A stretch of DNA of 64,000 nucleotides. It comes from Nectonema munidae (lineage: Eukaryota; Nematomorpha; Nectonematoida; Nectonematidae). The notes beneath the pieces were generated by a model. That model was not told the origin of the DNA and did not search any database. It saw only the letters and a program-made list of their open reading frames with translations. Position numbers and translations under genes: made by a program. The number at the start of each line of letters is the position of its first letter. Positions within the stretch are counted from its first letter, which is position 1. The stretch covers positions 273,501 through 337,500 of the forward strand of contig JAUIRK010001037.1 of assembly GCA_030549495.1 (NCBI GenBank), read 5' to 3'. This document shows, one piece after another, positions 45,389 through 56,659 of this stretch.

Positions 45389-46448
45389 CTTAAAATATTA
45401 AAAAAAACATCTATACTCATTGGATTTGTCATAATGCAACCACGCACTAGAGATTATCCCCATTACCCCAACTAACATTTATTGAATGAAAGTTTATCTC
45501 AAAATCAAAAACTTAACCTAAATAAATATAGCACACATATGTATTGAGTATACGCATACATTGAAAGAGTAAGTACTGGCATATATTGAATGAAGTAGGC
45601 AAAGATAGGAACTATAGTTTCAAAATTCGGGCACATCTTCATTTGCAGCATTGTTTCAATCACTCCACTTTTAGCGTACCTTAGTGAGTTTTTCCGACGA
45701 TCGTGTGGAAATGTTTTTTTAGATCACGATAAAAGTTTCTTTTATCATTCAATACATAAACAAAAAGTGCAAGTCGAATTTTAAATACTTTATATCAAAA
45801 AAAATATAAGTAACAATTATGATACTTTTTATAAATAATACTTTTGTTTAACATTTCTAGCTTGATATTTATCTAAAAAAGTTGCTAAATTCAGGAATCT
45901 ACAAAAAGTTGTAAATTTGACTGAAAAGTTAAATCTTATGTGTCGTTAAGGTGTTTGAGATTCCAGGTTATTTCAAGTTAGAGAAACTTTTCTTTTGTTT
46001 TTAAAATAAAATTAAAATTCATTTTTGTACTTGAAATTGTATTTAAAAAAATTGGAAATTTTCAAAAATTTTTGAAATAGTAAAATTACTAAAATTTCAA
46101 AATCATTCTAAATGAAAATTTTTTTCTTTATAATTGAAAATGTTTGATATATTAATGCTTATTATGCTCCCAAAACTCTAAAAATGAATTTAAAAAAAAT
46201 TATAAAATTTCAAAATCCCTCAAAATGGGAATTTTTTTCTTCTAAATTGAATTTTTTGATTGATGCTTATTATGCTCCCAAAAGCTGTAAAAATGTTTTT
46301 TCACGAAATAGTGGTGAAAAAATGACTACAATTTCAAAATCACTCAAAATGAACAATTTTTTTGTTCAAAATTGAAAATTTTTGACACTGGGACTTCCGA
46401 CTTGTGCGAATATGAAGGATGGGGAATTTGAAAATAATGTAAAAAGAC
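45389..46448. other. Intron or spacer between Sushi exon and last ACE exon
   Basis: AT-rich. A tandem repeat occupies 46080-46380. No gene in between. Confidence 0.45.
46080..46380 (+). repeat. Tandem repeat, ~108-bp unit, about 2.7 copies
   Basis: GATGCTTATTATGCTCCCAA occurs near 46155 and 46263 and flanking words (AAAATTTCAAAATC, CTCAAAATG) recur in order. The right edge overlaps the read-through of the last ACE exon, which argues that the read-through is not coding. Confidence 0.75.
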
Positions 46449-46621
46449 CTTGGTTTTGCTGAGCATTCCAGCCAACATTATCATTTCTCAAATTATTCTT
46501 CAACCATTGAATGAGTGGAGCGAAGTAGAGAAGAACGGGCTTACTACTTAACTTGCCAACTCCGTCCATCTCTTTCAAGACGCTTTGCCACGGCTTGGAC
46601 GCTCCACTTTGCAAAACTCTA
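46449..46621 (-). CDS. ACE-like exon (C-terminal helices of the M2 domain)
   Basis: The acceptor TCTGCATAG|T completes GG|T, and the donor CCAAG|GTCTTT leaves phase 1. LQSGASKPWQSVLKEMDG, LLYFAPLIQWLKNN and VGW match the ACE pattern G.S.PW…L…G…LL.YF.PL..WL…GW. Read-through would add 28 residues, reaching a stop at 46366 inside a tandem repeat. Confidence 0.85.
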
Positions 46622-46675
46622 CTATGCAGAAAATAAGAAAAGTCACTGTCTAACTCGATTGCTCCTTAGAATTAC

Positions 46676-46798
46676 CCTAAAACTTTTCCTGCCGCCTCAG
46701 ACTTGTAAATGTTGCAACGATGCAAAGGTCCTCTGTGCTTGGATTCTTTGCACAGGCTTTCGTAAAACTGGAATTGTAAGAAAAAAGATATGAAGTAC
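46676..46798 (-). CDS. ACE-like exon with [10 protein letters not shown]
   Basis: The acceptor AATTCTTTAG|G completes AG|G; the donor TTAGG|GTAATT leaves phase 2. [34 protein letters not shown] match the ACE block RYF.SF..QFQFHEALC…GPLHKCDIY.S..AG. The tyrosine equivalent to ACE's second substrate-binding Tyr and the paired cysteines are present. Confidence 0.93.
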
Positions 46799-47113
46799 CT
46801 AAAGAATTTAAAGGAATATGTTTTATGCCATTGGATATTGATTAAAATTTCATATTAGAAAAAGCTTGCAAACATTCTAGCGGGCTAACAAATTTTAAAA
46901 AGGTTTACGGGTTAAACAAAATAGTATAGAGGAACGATTTTAAATGATATAACTTTGTATATTTTTTTATACACATAGACAAAAAGTTGACAATTTGTGG
47001 GTGTATCAAGAAATCTAGGGGAAAAATGGGAAATTTGTAGTTAGATAGCAAGAAAATTAATCAGTCAATTAGTTTGTGGACTAGGCAGTCAGTCAGTTAA
47101 GTTAAGTTAAAAG

Positions 47114-47323
47114 CAGGGTTGGAGAGTCGGAAGAAAAATAAAAAATACGCTCAATAACGCCAACTCCTTCCTCACTTTCGACTTCGACAAAGGAAGGGTC
47201 ACTCCATATGTTTAGAAAAATAAAACGATCTTTTTACATTGTTTAAACACGACTTGGATTCCGATTCCTATAGTTACCAACTCCGATTCATATCCCTTTA
47301 AAATCCGCGACTCCGCAACCCTG
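47114..47323. mobile_element. 210-bp hAT-like MITE
   Basis: Inverted ends CAGGGTTGGAGAGTCGG and, from the right, CAGGGTTGCGGAGTCGCGG bracket the unit. The interior contains degenerate inverted words (CGACTTCGAC, GATTCCGATTC). No clear target duplication. It lies in an ACE-like intron. Confidence 0.65.
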
Positions 47324-48010
47324 CTGGTTAGTTGTTTTTTGGGTATTTTTATTTCGCGAAATTTGTTCACACCCCTCATTTTTGTCTGTTGACGAAATGT
47401 TTTTGCTCGACATTTCCTAATACCACTTCTCTCTTTCTGATTTTTTATAAGCATCCAGCTGCTTATTCATGGAAAATATTTTTTAGATCGGTAAAAATTT
47501 GAGTAATACATTTTTCAACTTTTGGGTCATTGCTCTAATAATAATAATTATAAATCAGCAAACATAGACTAAGATGGGCGTGAAAAAGCAAAAACTAATT
47601 TTTTTAAAAAGTTGTTATGCAAAATACATATTTTATATTTTAGAATTGAGACACAGTGGTTATTATTTCAACAGTAACTTGTTGAAATGTCATTCACTTT
47701 CAAGTTTTGTATTTTTGTTAAAGTGTCATGAAATTACTGTGGAAATGTCAATGTGACATTTTTAAAAAAATTGTTAAGTCAATTTTGTATGATACTTTTC
47801 ATCACAAATAGTTGCACTAATTGGTGAGATCGATGAATTCATGTTGTTAGCGAAACCTGTGAATAAAATGAGATATATCCAAAATCGTGACTTCTATACT
47901 TTTTTGCATTTAAGAATAATCAAAATATTGCACTTCTAATGCATAGGGAGAGATTTTGAGCAGTATACAGTCCTATTTAAAAAGAACTATTGAAAATGTT
48001 GAATATCAGC
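47324..48010. other. ACE-like intron DNA
   Basis: AT-rich, nothing recognised. Confidence 0.4.
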
Positions 48011-49470
48011 TCATATGAATGGACAACTCAACACAATGCAATATGGATTCCGACCGAAAGAAGCCACAATCAAAATCATCACAGTTCTGAAAACAATCTA
48101 AGCTAACAGAATAAACACCAAGCAATATTTATGCTTTATTAACTTTCAGAAGGCCATCTGCTGAGTTGAACCCGACATTTTGTTTGAGAGAGGAGTTTGG
48201 CAAAATAAAGTCAGTCTGAGCGCAAAAGTATACCACTGCCAAATTGGTTACATCAAAGTGGATGGAAGAAGCAGAATCCTATAAAATTTTAAAGACGACA
48301 TTGAATACTTTTGATAATTATGTTTAGCACATTAATTTACAGTTCAATCAACGGTTCTAGGAGGAAGAAATATGTGCAAACAACAAAAGTGAGCACATTG
48401 AACCATAACATCATTAGTTACCATGTATATTGTATACATCTCTACGACTAGGGGGTAATGTTGCACTATCCTAGTACAGTTAGAAAATTTTTAGATATAT
48501 TAAGCACCCTATTTATAGCAAAATGTGAATGGCCAGAAAAGTAACTCTTCATGCTGGTGTCCCAAAAATGTAAAGTACGCTTCTCTTGTCTCTAGCAAAA
48601 CATCTCCCTTCCTCCTCGTCAGCTCGCATGGATCGTAGCTTCATATTAACAATTTATGCAGAAGCATCTAGAAGTTTTCCCAAGCGTCAAGGAAAGGTAG
48701 ATAGATGTTGGTGTGTTTTGTTAAAAATTAGCTAAACTTTAAAATAATCTTATAAATATATTCATTGTTTTTCATTAAAAGTTCAGTTTAGAAAGATCCA
48801 GAGGTTAATTTAGGTCGCAACAGCTATGCCGATGACACTGTACTAACAAGTGAATCGGAACAAGGAATCAACAAACAAATGAAGTTCATAATGGAAAAAG
48901 AAAAAATATACGATTGAACTAAATATAGCTAAATAAAAAGTATGGGGGTAACAGACAAAGCTCAGAACATGATCAACACAACATTTGGAAGGGAAAATAT
49001 TGAACTGTTTGAAAGTTTCAATATCTTGGGCTATCATAAATGAAGACCTAAAAAACGAAGCTGACATAAGGACTGGGATGATTAGAACCAATCATAGTTT
49101 CTAGAAATAAAAAGAGCTAATGAAGAACTCCCTTGCTATCAACACCAAGAAATAGCCGCTTCTCAAGTGTGGTCTGATCTCAGATATGGATCTAAAGTCG
49201 TCTCAATGTCAGATGCTCAAAAAATAGAAGCGTAAGAAATGTCCTGTTACAGAAGAAAGATAAGAGTCAACTGAAGGGATAAGGTAGACCAATCACGAAG
49301 TGGTGCCAATAGCTAGCGAGTAAGAAACAAAACTGCTCAAAATGATACTCAGAAGAAAGGCGCCATTCCTTGGACACATAGTTAGAACATCAGCAGGTCA
49401 AGAAATGAAAACCATAATCGAAGGAAATGAGCACAGAGTTAGAAGAGGAGGAACACGAAGAACATGCTGG
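48010..49470 (+). pseudogene. Degenerate LINE reverse transcriptase (antisense in ACE-like intron)
   Basis: RT text in shifting frames: MQYGFRPKEATIKIITVLK, YLCFINFQKAIC (an FxDFxKAFD relative), YADDTVLTSESEQGINKQMK with an intact YADD box. Later come FESFNILGYH, CYRRKIRVN and FLGH-like words, the standard order in L2/CR1/RTE-type elements. Many stops. No endonuclease or 3' end was identified. Confidence 0.75.
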
Positions 49471-49741
49471 TTAAACAAGCCATTTATTTTGATTGATATC
49501 ATTTGAAGAGGCCATTTTGATTTGATAAAATGAAATAATTATACTCGCCTATTATTTCTATTTCTCATTAAATTTTCCTAAACAAAATAATATTTTCGTT
49601 TTAAATACACAGTTGTAAAAATCTATTATTTTATGAGTGGATAAGTTTATCATGTACATTTATACGGATTTTAGCGTAAAAAAGTTTGCAAAGATTGTTT
49701 TAAATATTTGAATATAAAGATTCTTATAAGAAAAAGGATGC

Positions 49742-49840
49742 CTGGCATAAGGAATATGACTCGGTATGTGATACTTGGCTCCAGGATCAAAATTTCGTTC
49801 AAACCTTTTCACTGGCTCTTCAATTCCCTGAATAGCTTTC
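49742..49840 (-). CDS. ACE-like exon with YHIPSHIPYAR (GC donor)
   Basis: The acceptor TTGAATTTAG|G completes AG|G from the preceding exon. NFDPGAKYHIPSHIPYAR matches DFDPGAKFHIPSSVPYIR of ACE and keeps the Lys, His and first Tyr that bind substrate. Frame and homology force the end at GCCAG|GCATCC, a GC-AG intron. The next exon then supplies R-YF in frame. Confidence 0.9.
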
Positions 49841-50280
49841 CTAAATTCAAAATATCAGCATTACAAATTTACTTCTGGGTGTATAGCCTTCACACAGTGC
49901 TATCTTTAAACCCTTTTCCACAAATTAACATCTTCAATGTAACTACGAAATCCAAATAAAAAATATTTTTAGAACATAAAATCTTCTATTTCATTTAATG
50001 AAATTCTCTTGAAAAAATGATTGATGAACAACATTTTTACTAAAATAATAAGTGTACTTAAATTTTTTGATTTCTGTCTAAAAACTTTGCCTAAGTAATC
50101 AAACCAAAATTGAGATCTTGATTTATTTTCAAAAAATATTGTTTTTTATTTATCAATAAATATTTTGACTTTTGCTTAAAACAAAACTACTAAATAAAAT
50201 TAGCATTAAATATTTTGACTTTAAAAAAAAAAAAATTATAAAAAATTATTTCAAAAAATTTTCAAAGAAAATTAAACAAA
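49841..50280. other. ACE-like intron DNA
   Basis: AT-rich, nothing recognised. Confidence 0.4.
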
Positions 50281-51115
50281 ATATTAACCCAACAAGTAGG
50301 CTGGCTCAACTTATTTCCATTCACCCATCAAAAAGACAGAAATATAAAGGATGAATTTTGTTAAATTCAAAAAATTATGAAAATTTAACCAATTTAACAA
50401 ATACCTTTGATTCTAGTGATGAAGAAATTATGTTTGAAAATAAGAAAGAAAGAAAGAAAAAATGCTCACGGCTTTGGGAAAAGTTGCAAAAGTTTAAAAT
50501 AAAAATTTTTTAGAAAATGAGAAAGATTTTTTTGAAATTTTATGGTTAAAAATTAAATGAAAACAAAAAATTTTTAAAGCATTGAAAAGAATATCAAAAA
50601 TTATGTTTTCAAAATCTTGGCATATTAAAATTAACTTAGCGCTTTTTACAAGCGAAAATGGTTCAGCTAAAACCAGTGCCGGTTCTACCAAGTGTGGGGC
50701 CTGTAGCAGATCGATTAAATTTACAAATGATAGTCAGGAAGTAAAAATGTTTTTAATAAAATTGATCTAGATTCTACAAAAAAGATAAAAACCACAAAAT
50801 TCAAGAGCAAAAATGTATTTTAAGGAGGAAATATAAAAGAATTGAAAAAAACTTTAAAGGTTTTTTCGACGCATTTTTCAGCGCGGGGCCCTTGTAAAGC
50901 GCGGGGCCTGTAGCAGCAGCTACATCTGCTACTATGTTAATCCGGCACTGGCTAAAACATATATGAAGTTGCAGGAATAAAATCAATTCTTGATGAAAAG
51001 AATGCTTGGTCTTCGATTAATATGATTGTTTGTGATACAACGGCTGTGAACAGCGGTCAACATAATGGAGTTGGAATTAGACAGCTCCATGTTTTTTATG
51101 TGTTCAACGGAAAAA
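50281..51115 (+). pseudogene. Unclassified transposase-like protein (CDTTAVNSG family), copy 2
   Basis: It shows the words HPSKRQKYKG near 50325 and MIVCDTTAVNSGQHNGVG near 51020. They correspond to HPSKRIKK and MIISDTTAVNTGPKNGVV of the minus-strand copy at 35553-37247. The middle is degenerate and carries a 275-bp MITE at 50676-50950. Only the first two acidic motifs can be followed; the C-terminal part is missing. Confidence 0.5.
50676..50950. mobile_element. 275-bp MITE with perfect 8-bp target duplication
   Basis: The ends CAGTGCCGGTT and (reverse complement) CAGTGCCGGAT are flanked on both sides by the identical octamer GCTAAAAC (50668-50675 and 50951-50958). The interior is GC-rich with GCGCGGGGCC words. 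Ends and 8-bp duplication indicate a hAT-type element. It interrupts the transposase-like pseudogene. Confidence 0.9.
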
Positions 51116-51313
51116 GGAAATTATTATTTTTTCTCTGTAACTTATGAAAACGCACAACTTATAAGGACTTAATAATGAGAATATAAAGTTTGAAATGTTT
51201 TTTAAAAAAAACGAATAAATTATTATTATATTTATTTTGACTGATTGTTTAACAGGCGTTATAATTGAATGTTTGAAAGATGTAATCTGAAATGTTAAAG
51301 AAGTAGAGGTGAC

Positions 51314-51736
51314 CTGAGATACCAGTATTCCTCATTCATTTTACAGATGGGTGTTGCTTTTCTGAATAATCGGTATCGCCATAAGTCTATGATATATCCG
51401 TAGGGAATAAAGGCTACTTCGGATAATGCCACTTTCAATAAGTAGTTGATGTCCATTTCTGTTGACAAGGATAATGAAAGAGAGGTCATTTTCAAAACGG
51501 CTATCTTACTTTCATCAAATGAAAAGTCTTGTGGGAGAATCTTCTTTGCTTTTAAGAAGTCAGCAGTCTGCGCATATAAACCTATCATGTTTCCGATTGC
51601 TTCATGGAAGCCAGGATTGGCACCGCTGCGATAGACTAAATTCAGATTCTCGTACTGCATGTAATACTGGATGTGACCCATTTCGTGGTGTGTTATGGTG
51701 AAGAATTCATGCGTTTTTTCTGTACATTGCTTTATT
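51314..51736 (-). CDS. ACE-like exon with the HEMGH zinc site
   Basis: The acceptor TTCATTTAG|A completes AG|A and the donor TCTCAG|GTCACC leaves phase 2. IKQCTEKTHEFFTITHHEMGH contains the HExxH zinc-binding and catalytic motif. GANPGFHEAIGN carries the third zinc ligand (Glu, 24 residues downstream). Then come FLKAKKILPQDF, INYLLKVALSEVAFIPYGY, DLWRYRLF. Peptidase M2 removes C-terminal dipeptides; all zinc residues are kept. Confidence 0.96.
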
Positions 51737-51797
51737 CTAAATGAATAAACTTCCTTAATTAAACATAAAATCGCACAATTTATGATATGTAATCAAC

Positions 51798-51965
51798 CTG
51801 AAGTCTCCACGCTTAGCAAAGTCAAAAGCCGTTGGATGGCAATTCATTTTCACGTTCGCATTTGGCTTCAACATGATTGATTTTTTCCAAAAAGTTTTTG
51901 TTAAAGGAAGAAGACCGAGAGAAATGAAAAAATCGTTTGCTGATTCAAAAATATACTCAACAGAT
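51798..51965 (-). CDS. ACE-like exon with NCHPTAFDF
   Basis: The acceptor TTTTAGAG|A and donor ACTTCAG|GTTGAT leave phase 2 (AG) and the frame enters exon 51736 as R-I-K. ESANDFFISLGLLPLTKTFW and NCHPTAFDFAKRGDF match the ACE segment ADDFF.SLGLLP…CHA.AWDF…DFR. The conserved His and the Cys pairing with the Cys of IKQC are present. Confidence 0.92.
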
Positions 51966-52786
51966 CTCTAAAACACAAGTTGAGCCTTTTAAAACGAACT
52001 GCGCTTATGGATTCATTCTGATCAATTTTAATAGTTTATTTCCCAGTCTTCACAGATATCCCTATAAAAACTCTTTTTTAATTTTGGTAGGTTAATACTA
52101 ATCAACCCTAATTAACCTAAAGGGTTAGGGTAATTAATTTTGTTAGGTTAGGTTAATTTGTTAGGGGGGGGGGAGGGGGTACTGCCCCTAAATTTCTTCC
52201 CTCCTTCCCCTAAAACGGACCTTATGATACATTGCTTCCCAGTGGTATGAGGATGAATTAAAATCATCTACGCATACTTGTATATGAAATACAATATATG
52301 CCAGATTCCGAGTTCATAAGCAGGTTTACAGACTATAATATAAAATTTTGAAATTCGGCCCGGGTAATACCGACTTTCTTAACGCTGAAAAACTTGAACC
52401 TCTACATACTTCATAAAAACGATACCCTTGACTATACAACGGTTAGAAACTGCTTAGCTTATGACCAACAAATCTGAGTGCAGCGTATTTCGCCCAGTTT
52501 AAGGAAAATTTTGCCAAAATTATTTAAATACAAAACCGAATGAGTTAAATTTAGAAAACTGATTTAATCTTAAAAATACCATGAAACATAAATAAATACA
52601 ATACTCTCAATTACAAGTGTTTTTTCAGAAACATCTTGCGAGTGTCAAAGAAGCATAAGTAGCTTAGGCCTTGAGAAAACAAAATTAAGATCTTCGATGG
52701 GACAAGGGGAGGATGTTCGGATTTAACATTATTAAAAGGATAAATATCGATAAAGATCAAGTGGTTTTATGATTTGTCAAAAAACA
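51966..52786. other. ACE-like intron, left part
   Basis: No coding segment. A low-complexity patch at 52085-52180 has TTAGGTTAGG and a G run. Confidence 0.4.
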
Positions 52787-52794
52787 CTCTAGAA

Positions 52795-55340
52795 CAGTGG
52801 TTCTCAACCTTTTTTCTCCAATTCACCCCATTTCCCACCACAGCATCGGTCTTTGACAAATTAGATTTTAACCGATGCAGTGTTTAGTACGTCGATATAC
52901 GTTTTGCTTTTTTGTGTCATTTTACGGCCTTTAATTTTCGTTTGCATATATTAGATTTATCACTAACAGTAAGAGGAAATTTTTTGTCAAGTCAATATTT
53001 GTAAAGGATATAATATTTGTGTTGGAATTAAAATTTATTTGGGGATTATTTTACCTTTTTCAATGCATACGTCAACATGCATGTGGTACCAAGGCAATAA
53101 ATTGAAATTTAAGAATGCAGTATTGGAGAGGGATATGAAAAGATTCGTAATTTTTTTACAATTAAAATAAAAAGAAACAAAAAATGCAACACTATACGGG
53201 TTATTGAGATTTCTGCATTTGTTTTGCCTTGACGAGTGCCTCAATGTTGGGTTCTACTTTTTAAATGGCGCAGCGCAAATCAGATTCAAGGTCAATCAGA
53301 CGGTTGTATGATTTCATTTTGATCTCAACCATGCTCCAAAACGCCGACTCGCACACGTACGTGAAGGGAAATGCAACCACTAGTATGAGAGCGGCCACAG
53401 CAACGCGATACGAACCATACTTAGTAGCCCAGAATGCGTTCAGGCTTTTCTTTGCCAAAACAGCCTTTGCTGTAGAGTCATGCACCAGGTCAAGAAACTG
53501 TTCTTCAATGTCTTCTGCTTTCTCTGGAAAGTTGTCAACTCGAAAGCTGAAGGGGTTCCTCGTGAACTCGATTGTTGGGTTGTCGCTTTTGAAGACCGGA
53601 AAATAGCGCTGAAACTCGTCCAGCAGCCTGTTGAGGTTTATCACGGCGTCGTTCTTGAGAACATTGCTGACGCCACCAGCAGTCTTGCTGATTCGCGCCA
53701 AGGTTGGAAAAGTCGTTGCGCTGCGTCCAGTCTCAAACTTGCCTCGTCACAGCTCAAGTTTTGAGACGAAGGCGTTCACTTTGTCTCGATGCCCTATTAT
53801 ATCGGAATCCGCCCCCTGTAGCTCATTTATTGAAGGAGCGGTTAAGCTCATTCAGGTGACTGAACATGTCCGCGAGAAATGCCAGCCTACACTGAAATGC
53901 CTCATCGGAAACCGCAGCTTTTAGATCATCTTCGTTCCTTTCTTCCATAAATTGTGTAACTTCAGGGATCAAATGCACAAGCCAATTTAACATGTCGCCC
54001 TTCGACAACCAGCGCACGGAAGTGTGGAACAGCAGTCCTTTGTAGTCGGATTCCATATCAATTCTAACAACCGTCGAAATAGTCAACAGTTGAGGGCGCT
54101 CGCTTTGACAAAATTCACAATCCTGATTGCCGTCTCAAGCGTTTCTTTGAGCGGTTGTGTCATCGTCCTTGATACGAGCTCTTCTCGATGTATGATACAG
54201 TGCTGGGATTCTTCTGCTTCAGTAGTTTCGCGAAACCAGATCTCGCACCCATCATAGCAGGAGCCCAATCTGTGCAGGCATGGACGAGCTTGCCCCAGTC
54301 CAATCCTTCCTCCTCAAAAAGTCGTCGACAAGCTGCATAACGTCGGCGGCTTGGGTTGTTATTTCCAGTGGGCGGCAAAACAGCAAGTCCTCTTCAATGT
54401 TTTGGTCATGGACGTATCGAACGAAGACAATTAGTTGAGACAAATTTGCCACATCCACGGACTCATCCACCTGAATTGCAAAAACAGGAGACGCTTTGAC
54501 CTTTGCGAAGAGTTGCGACTTGATGTTGCACGACATGTCAAAAATACGGGACTTGACAGTGTCGTTGGACAGGGAAACTTGCTTCATCTTCCACACCGCA
54601 GATTCGTCAAGCAAAATGCCAGCGCACGACACAAAGCACGGCTTTATGAGCGTCTCTCCGATGCTATGTGGCTTCTTTGCCTTCGCCACCAGCAGAGAAA
54701 CAGCATAGAATGAGTGTACTATCGCTTTCGACTCAGTTTGAAATTTTCCGCCCTGGTCCATTTTCATTTTCTTTAAGTAGTTTGCCTTCAATTCAAAAAA
54801 CTGCCTCTCTTTGCCAACGAACTCGGGCTGTACATTGGAGAGGTGCTTCTTCAGTTGATGGGGTTTCATAGAATCATTGCTGAACGTTTTGTGGCAAATG
54901 ACGCACTGCGGCAGCTGCCCATTACGTCTCTTCACAAACGTGAAGCCGTAGTCCATGTACTTGTTGTCGTACTTTCTTTTCGGCATCTTGATTTTTGGGA
55001 TATGTATCTGTGGGATAATGATGAAATAATAAAAGAATAAGGTATCTGGAGAGAAATTAAATGAAAAGAAGGAAGTGACAATCATACGAGAGAGAAACAA
55101 AACACGAAAAACAGAAGTGACATTGTGTTGTTTGGCCAATCAAATAATAATAATAATGGTACGTTTATTCCACTGATTTGATTGATCGACAGGGTTTTGA
55201 ATAAATGGTTGTGTTTTGTAAAGTATGTCAACATTTGGATCTAATGTATTGTTGAAATACTATAGATTTTTTATGGGTGGAAACAAATGCACGAAATTCC
55301 CCACTTGGCACATCGACCATTCCCCACAAGTGAACCGCTG
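52795..55340 (-). mobile_element. hAT transposon (ZBED5-like) with perfect target duplication
   Basis: The ends are CAGTGGTTC at 52795 and its near inverted copy (CAGCGGTTC, reverse complement) ending at 55340. The octamer CTCTAGAA occurs at 52787-52794 and 55341-55348. The 2546-bp unit carries one transposase on the minus strand. It is GC-richer than the host intron, consistent with a fairly recent arrival. Confidence 0.93.
53232..54986 (-). pseudogene. hAT/ZBED5-like transposase with several frame breaks
   Basis: The start MPKRKYDNKYMDYGFTF is followed by an intact BED finger (CVICHKTF…KPHQLKKHL), then FAIQVDESVDVANLSQL, LVHACTDWAPAMMGARSGF, TAIRIVNFVKASALNC, HTSVRWLSKGDML and the C-terminal FPFTYVCESAFWSM with MKSYNRLIDLESDLR. 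Frames change near 54310 (a T5 run), near 54180-54260, near 54085 and near 53760, and an in-frame TAA near 53262 precedes KVEPNIEALVKAKQMQKSQ. Motif order is complete. The breaks are few and partly in homopolymers, so it is either a recently dead copy or an assembly problem. Plus-strand frames here are shadows. Confidence 0.88.
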
Positions 55341-55348
55341 CTCTAGAA

Positions 55349-56650
55349 GAATGTCTTTACCAAATATTTAATAATCATTTTTTAGCACTTTATTTTGGCC
55401 ATTACTTTATATTTGACATTTTTTAAATTTGTTTTTAAAAAATCTTATATTATATTTTCAAATATTTTTATTTTCATTTAGATATCTATATATATATTTT
55501 TCTTTTTATGTTATAATTTTTATAGTCTATCAACCTAGAGCTAGAGTCATTTTTTCAAAGTAAATTGAATATCAAATAAACTTTCTTAATGTTGAAATAA
55601 TCAGTTTAGAACAGTATAAATGGAGGCTTGAAAACAAAGCAGCAATGTAAACTACCCAATATAACTCTTGGAAAATGCTTTTTTCATTTTAAATTGGAAT
55701 GTAGCAATATGTGTAATGTGTACTTAAAAACCTTCCTAACTAGTTTCATGTCAAAAGAAGATGACGTTTTTTTTTCTAAAAACAAATCAAAAGACGTATT
55801 CTTTAATGGTACTTTCGGTTTTGGTTAAATGAGTTAAAATTATAATATAGGTTGCAATAAAGTTAAAATAAAAAAATATTGTATTTATTAATTTGAAAAT
55901 TTAATTAAACTTTGTTTTTACATTTTTAATTAAATAAACCTTTTGAATCATTATATCCTGTTCTATCTCAATAGTTTATTTTGACTTAAGATAAAATGCT
56001 AAGATTATTTTAAAAATATTCAAACTTTAAAATTTTTAAACTTTTAAATTTCTTTGTTGTAATTTATTTTCATTTTTTTTACACAATAAATTTTTCATAA
56101 ATTTCAGTTCTTTCAAAACTCTTTGGCTTTTTCTTTTTCATTGCGTTGCTGTTCAAAATAAAGCATACGCGTATCCAGTGATGATGAGAGTTCGCTTTCA
56201 CTTATGTTTTCTATATATTTTTACACTTCTTCATTTATTGATTCATCCTTCTATCATATTTAAATTGTCTTCGTGAGTATGGATGTATCCAGTAGGATAT
56301 TCATTATCTATTTAACGTACTTAATAGGTTCTTGTAAATTTGAAAGGCCCTTCAAGATGCACTATTGTCTGACGCAAATCTATTAACGAATTTTGCTCAA
56401 TAGACTTATGCTGAACAACGCTACAATCTAATATTTGTACGCTTAAAACATGATTTTGGTGTCCTTGTAGAAACCTTTCCCATGCCATTTTCACCATTTT
56501 AATTCTCTAAAATTTAGTCTCTGAGCTTTATTACTTTCAACACATTCCAACAAGTGCTTTACTAAACTTTGTCGATAATAATGTAAAAGTTTATATCAAA
56601 AAGACAAAAAAATGTGTAGTGTGATTTTGCTGCATATACACTTCTCGTTA
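55349..56650. other. ACE-like intron, middle part
   Basis: AT-rich. On the minus strand at about 56500-56320 a short stretch (MAWERFLQGHQNHVLSV…) looks protein-like but is not recognised. Confidence 0.4.
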
Positions 56651-56659
56651 AAAAAATTG

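Noticed and set aside
46366-46448. Read-through C-terminus of the last ACE exon (28 residues to a stop)
   Set aside because: It runs into a tandem repeat and has no ACE similarity; splicing at 46449 is preferred, though not proven.
52085-52180. TTAGG-like telomeric repeat
   Set aside because: Only two or three imperfect units inside low-complexity DNA.
53265-54871. Several plus-strand frames of 70-113 codons
   Set aside because: All are antisense to the hAT transposase and match no domain.
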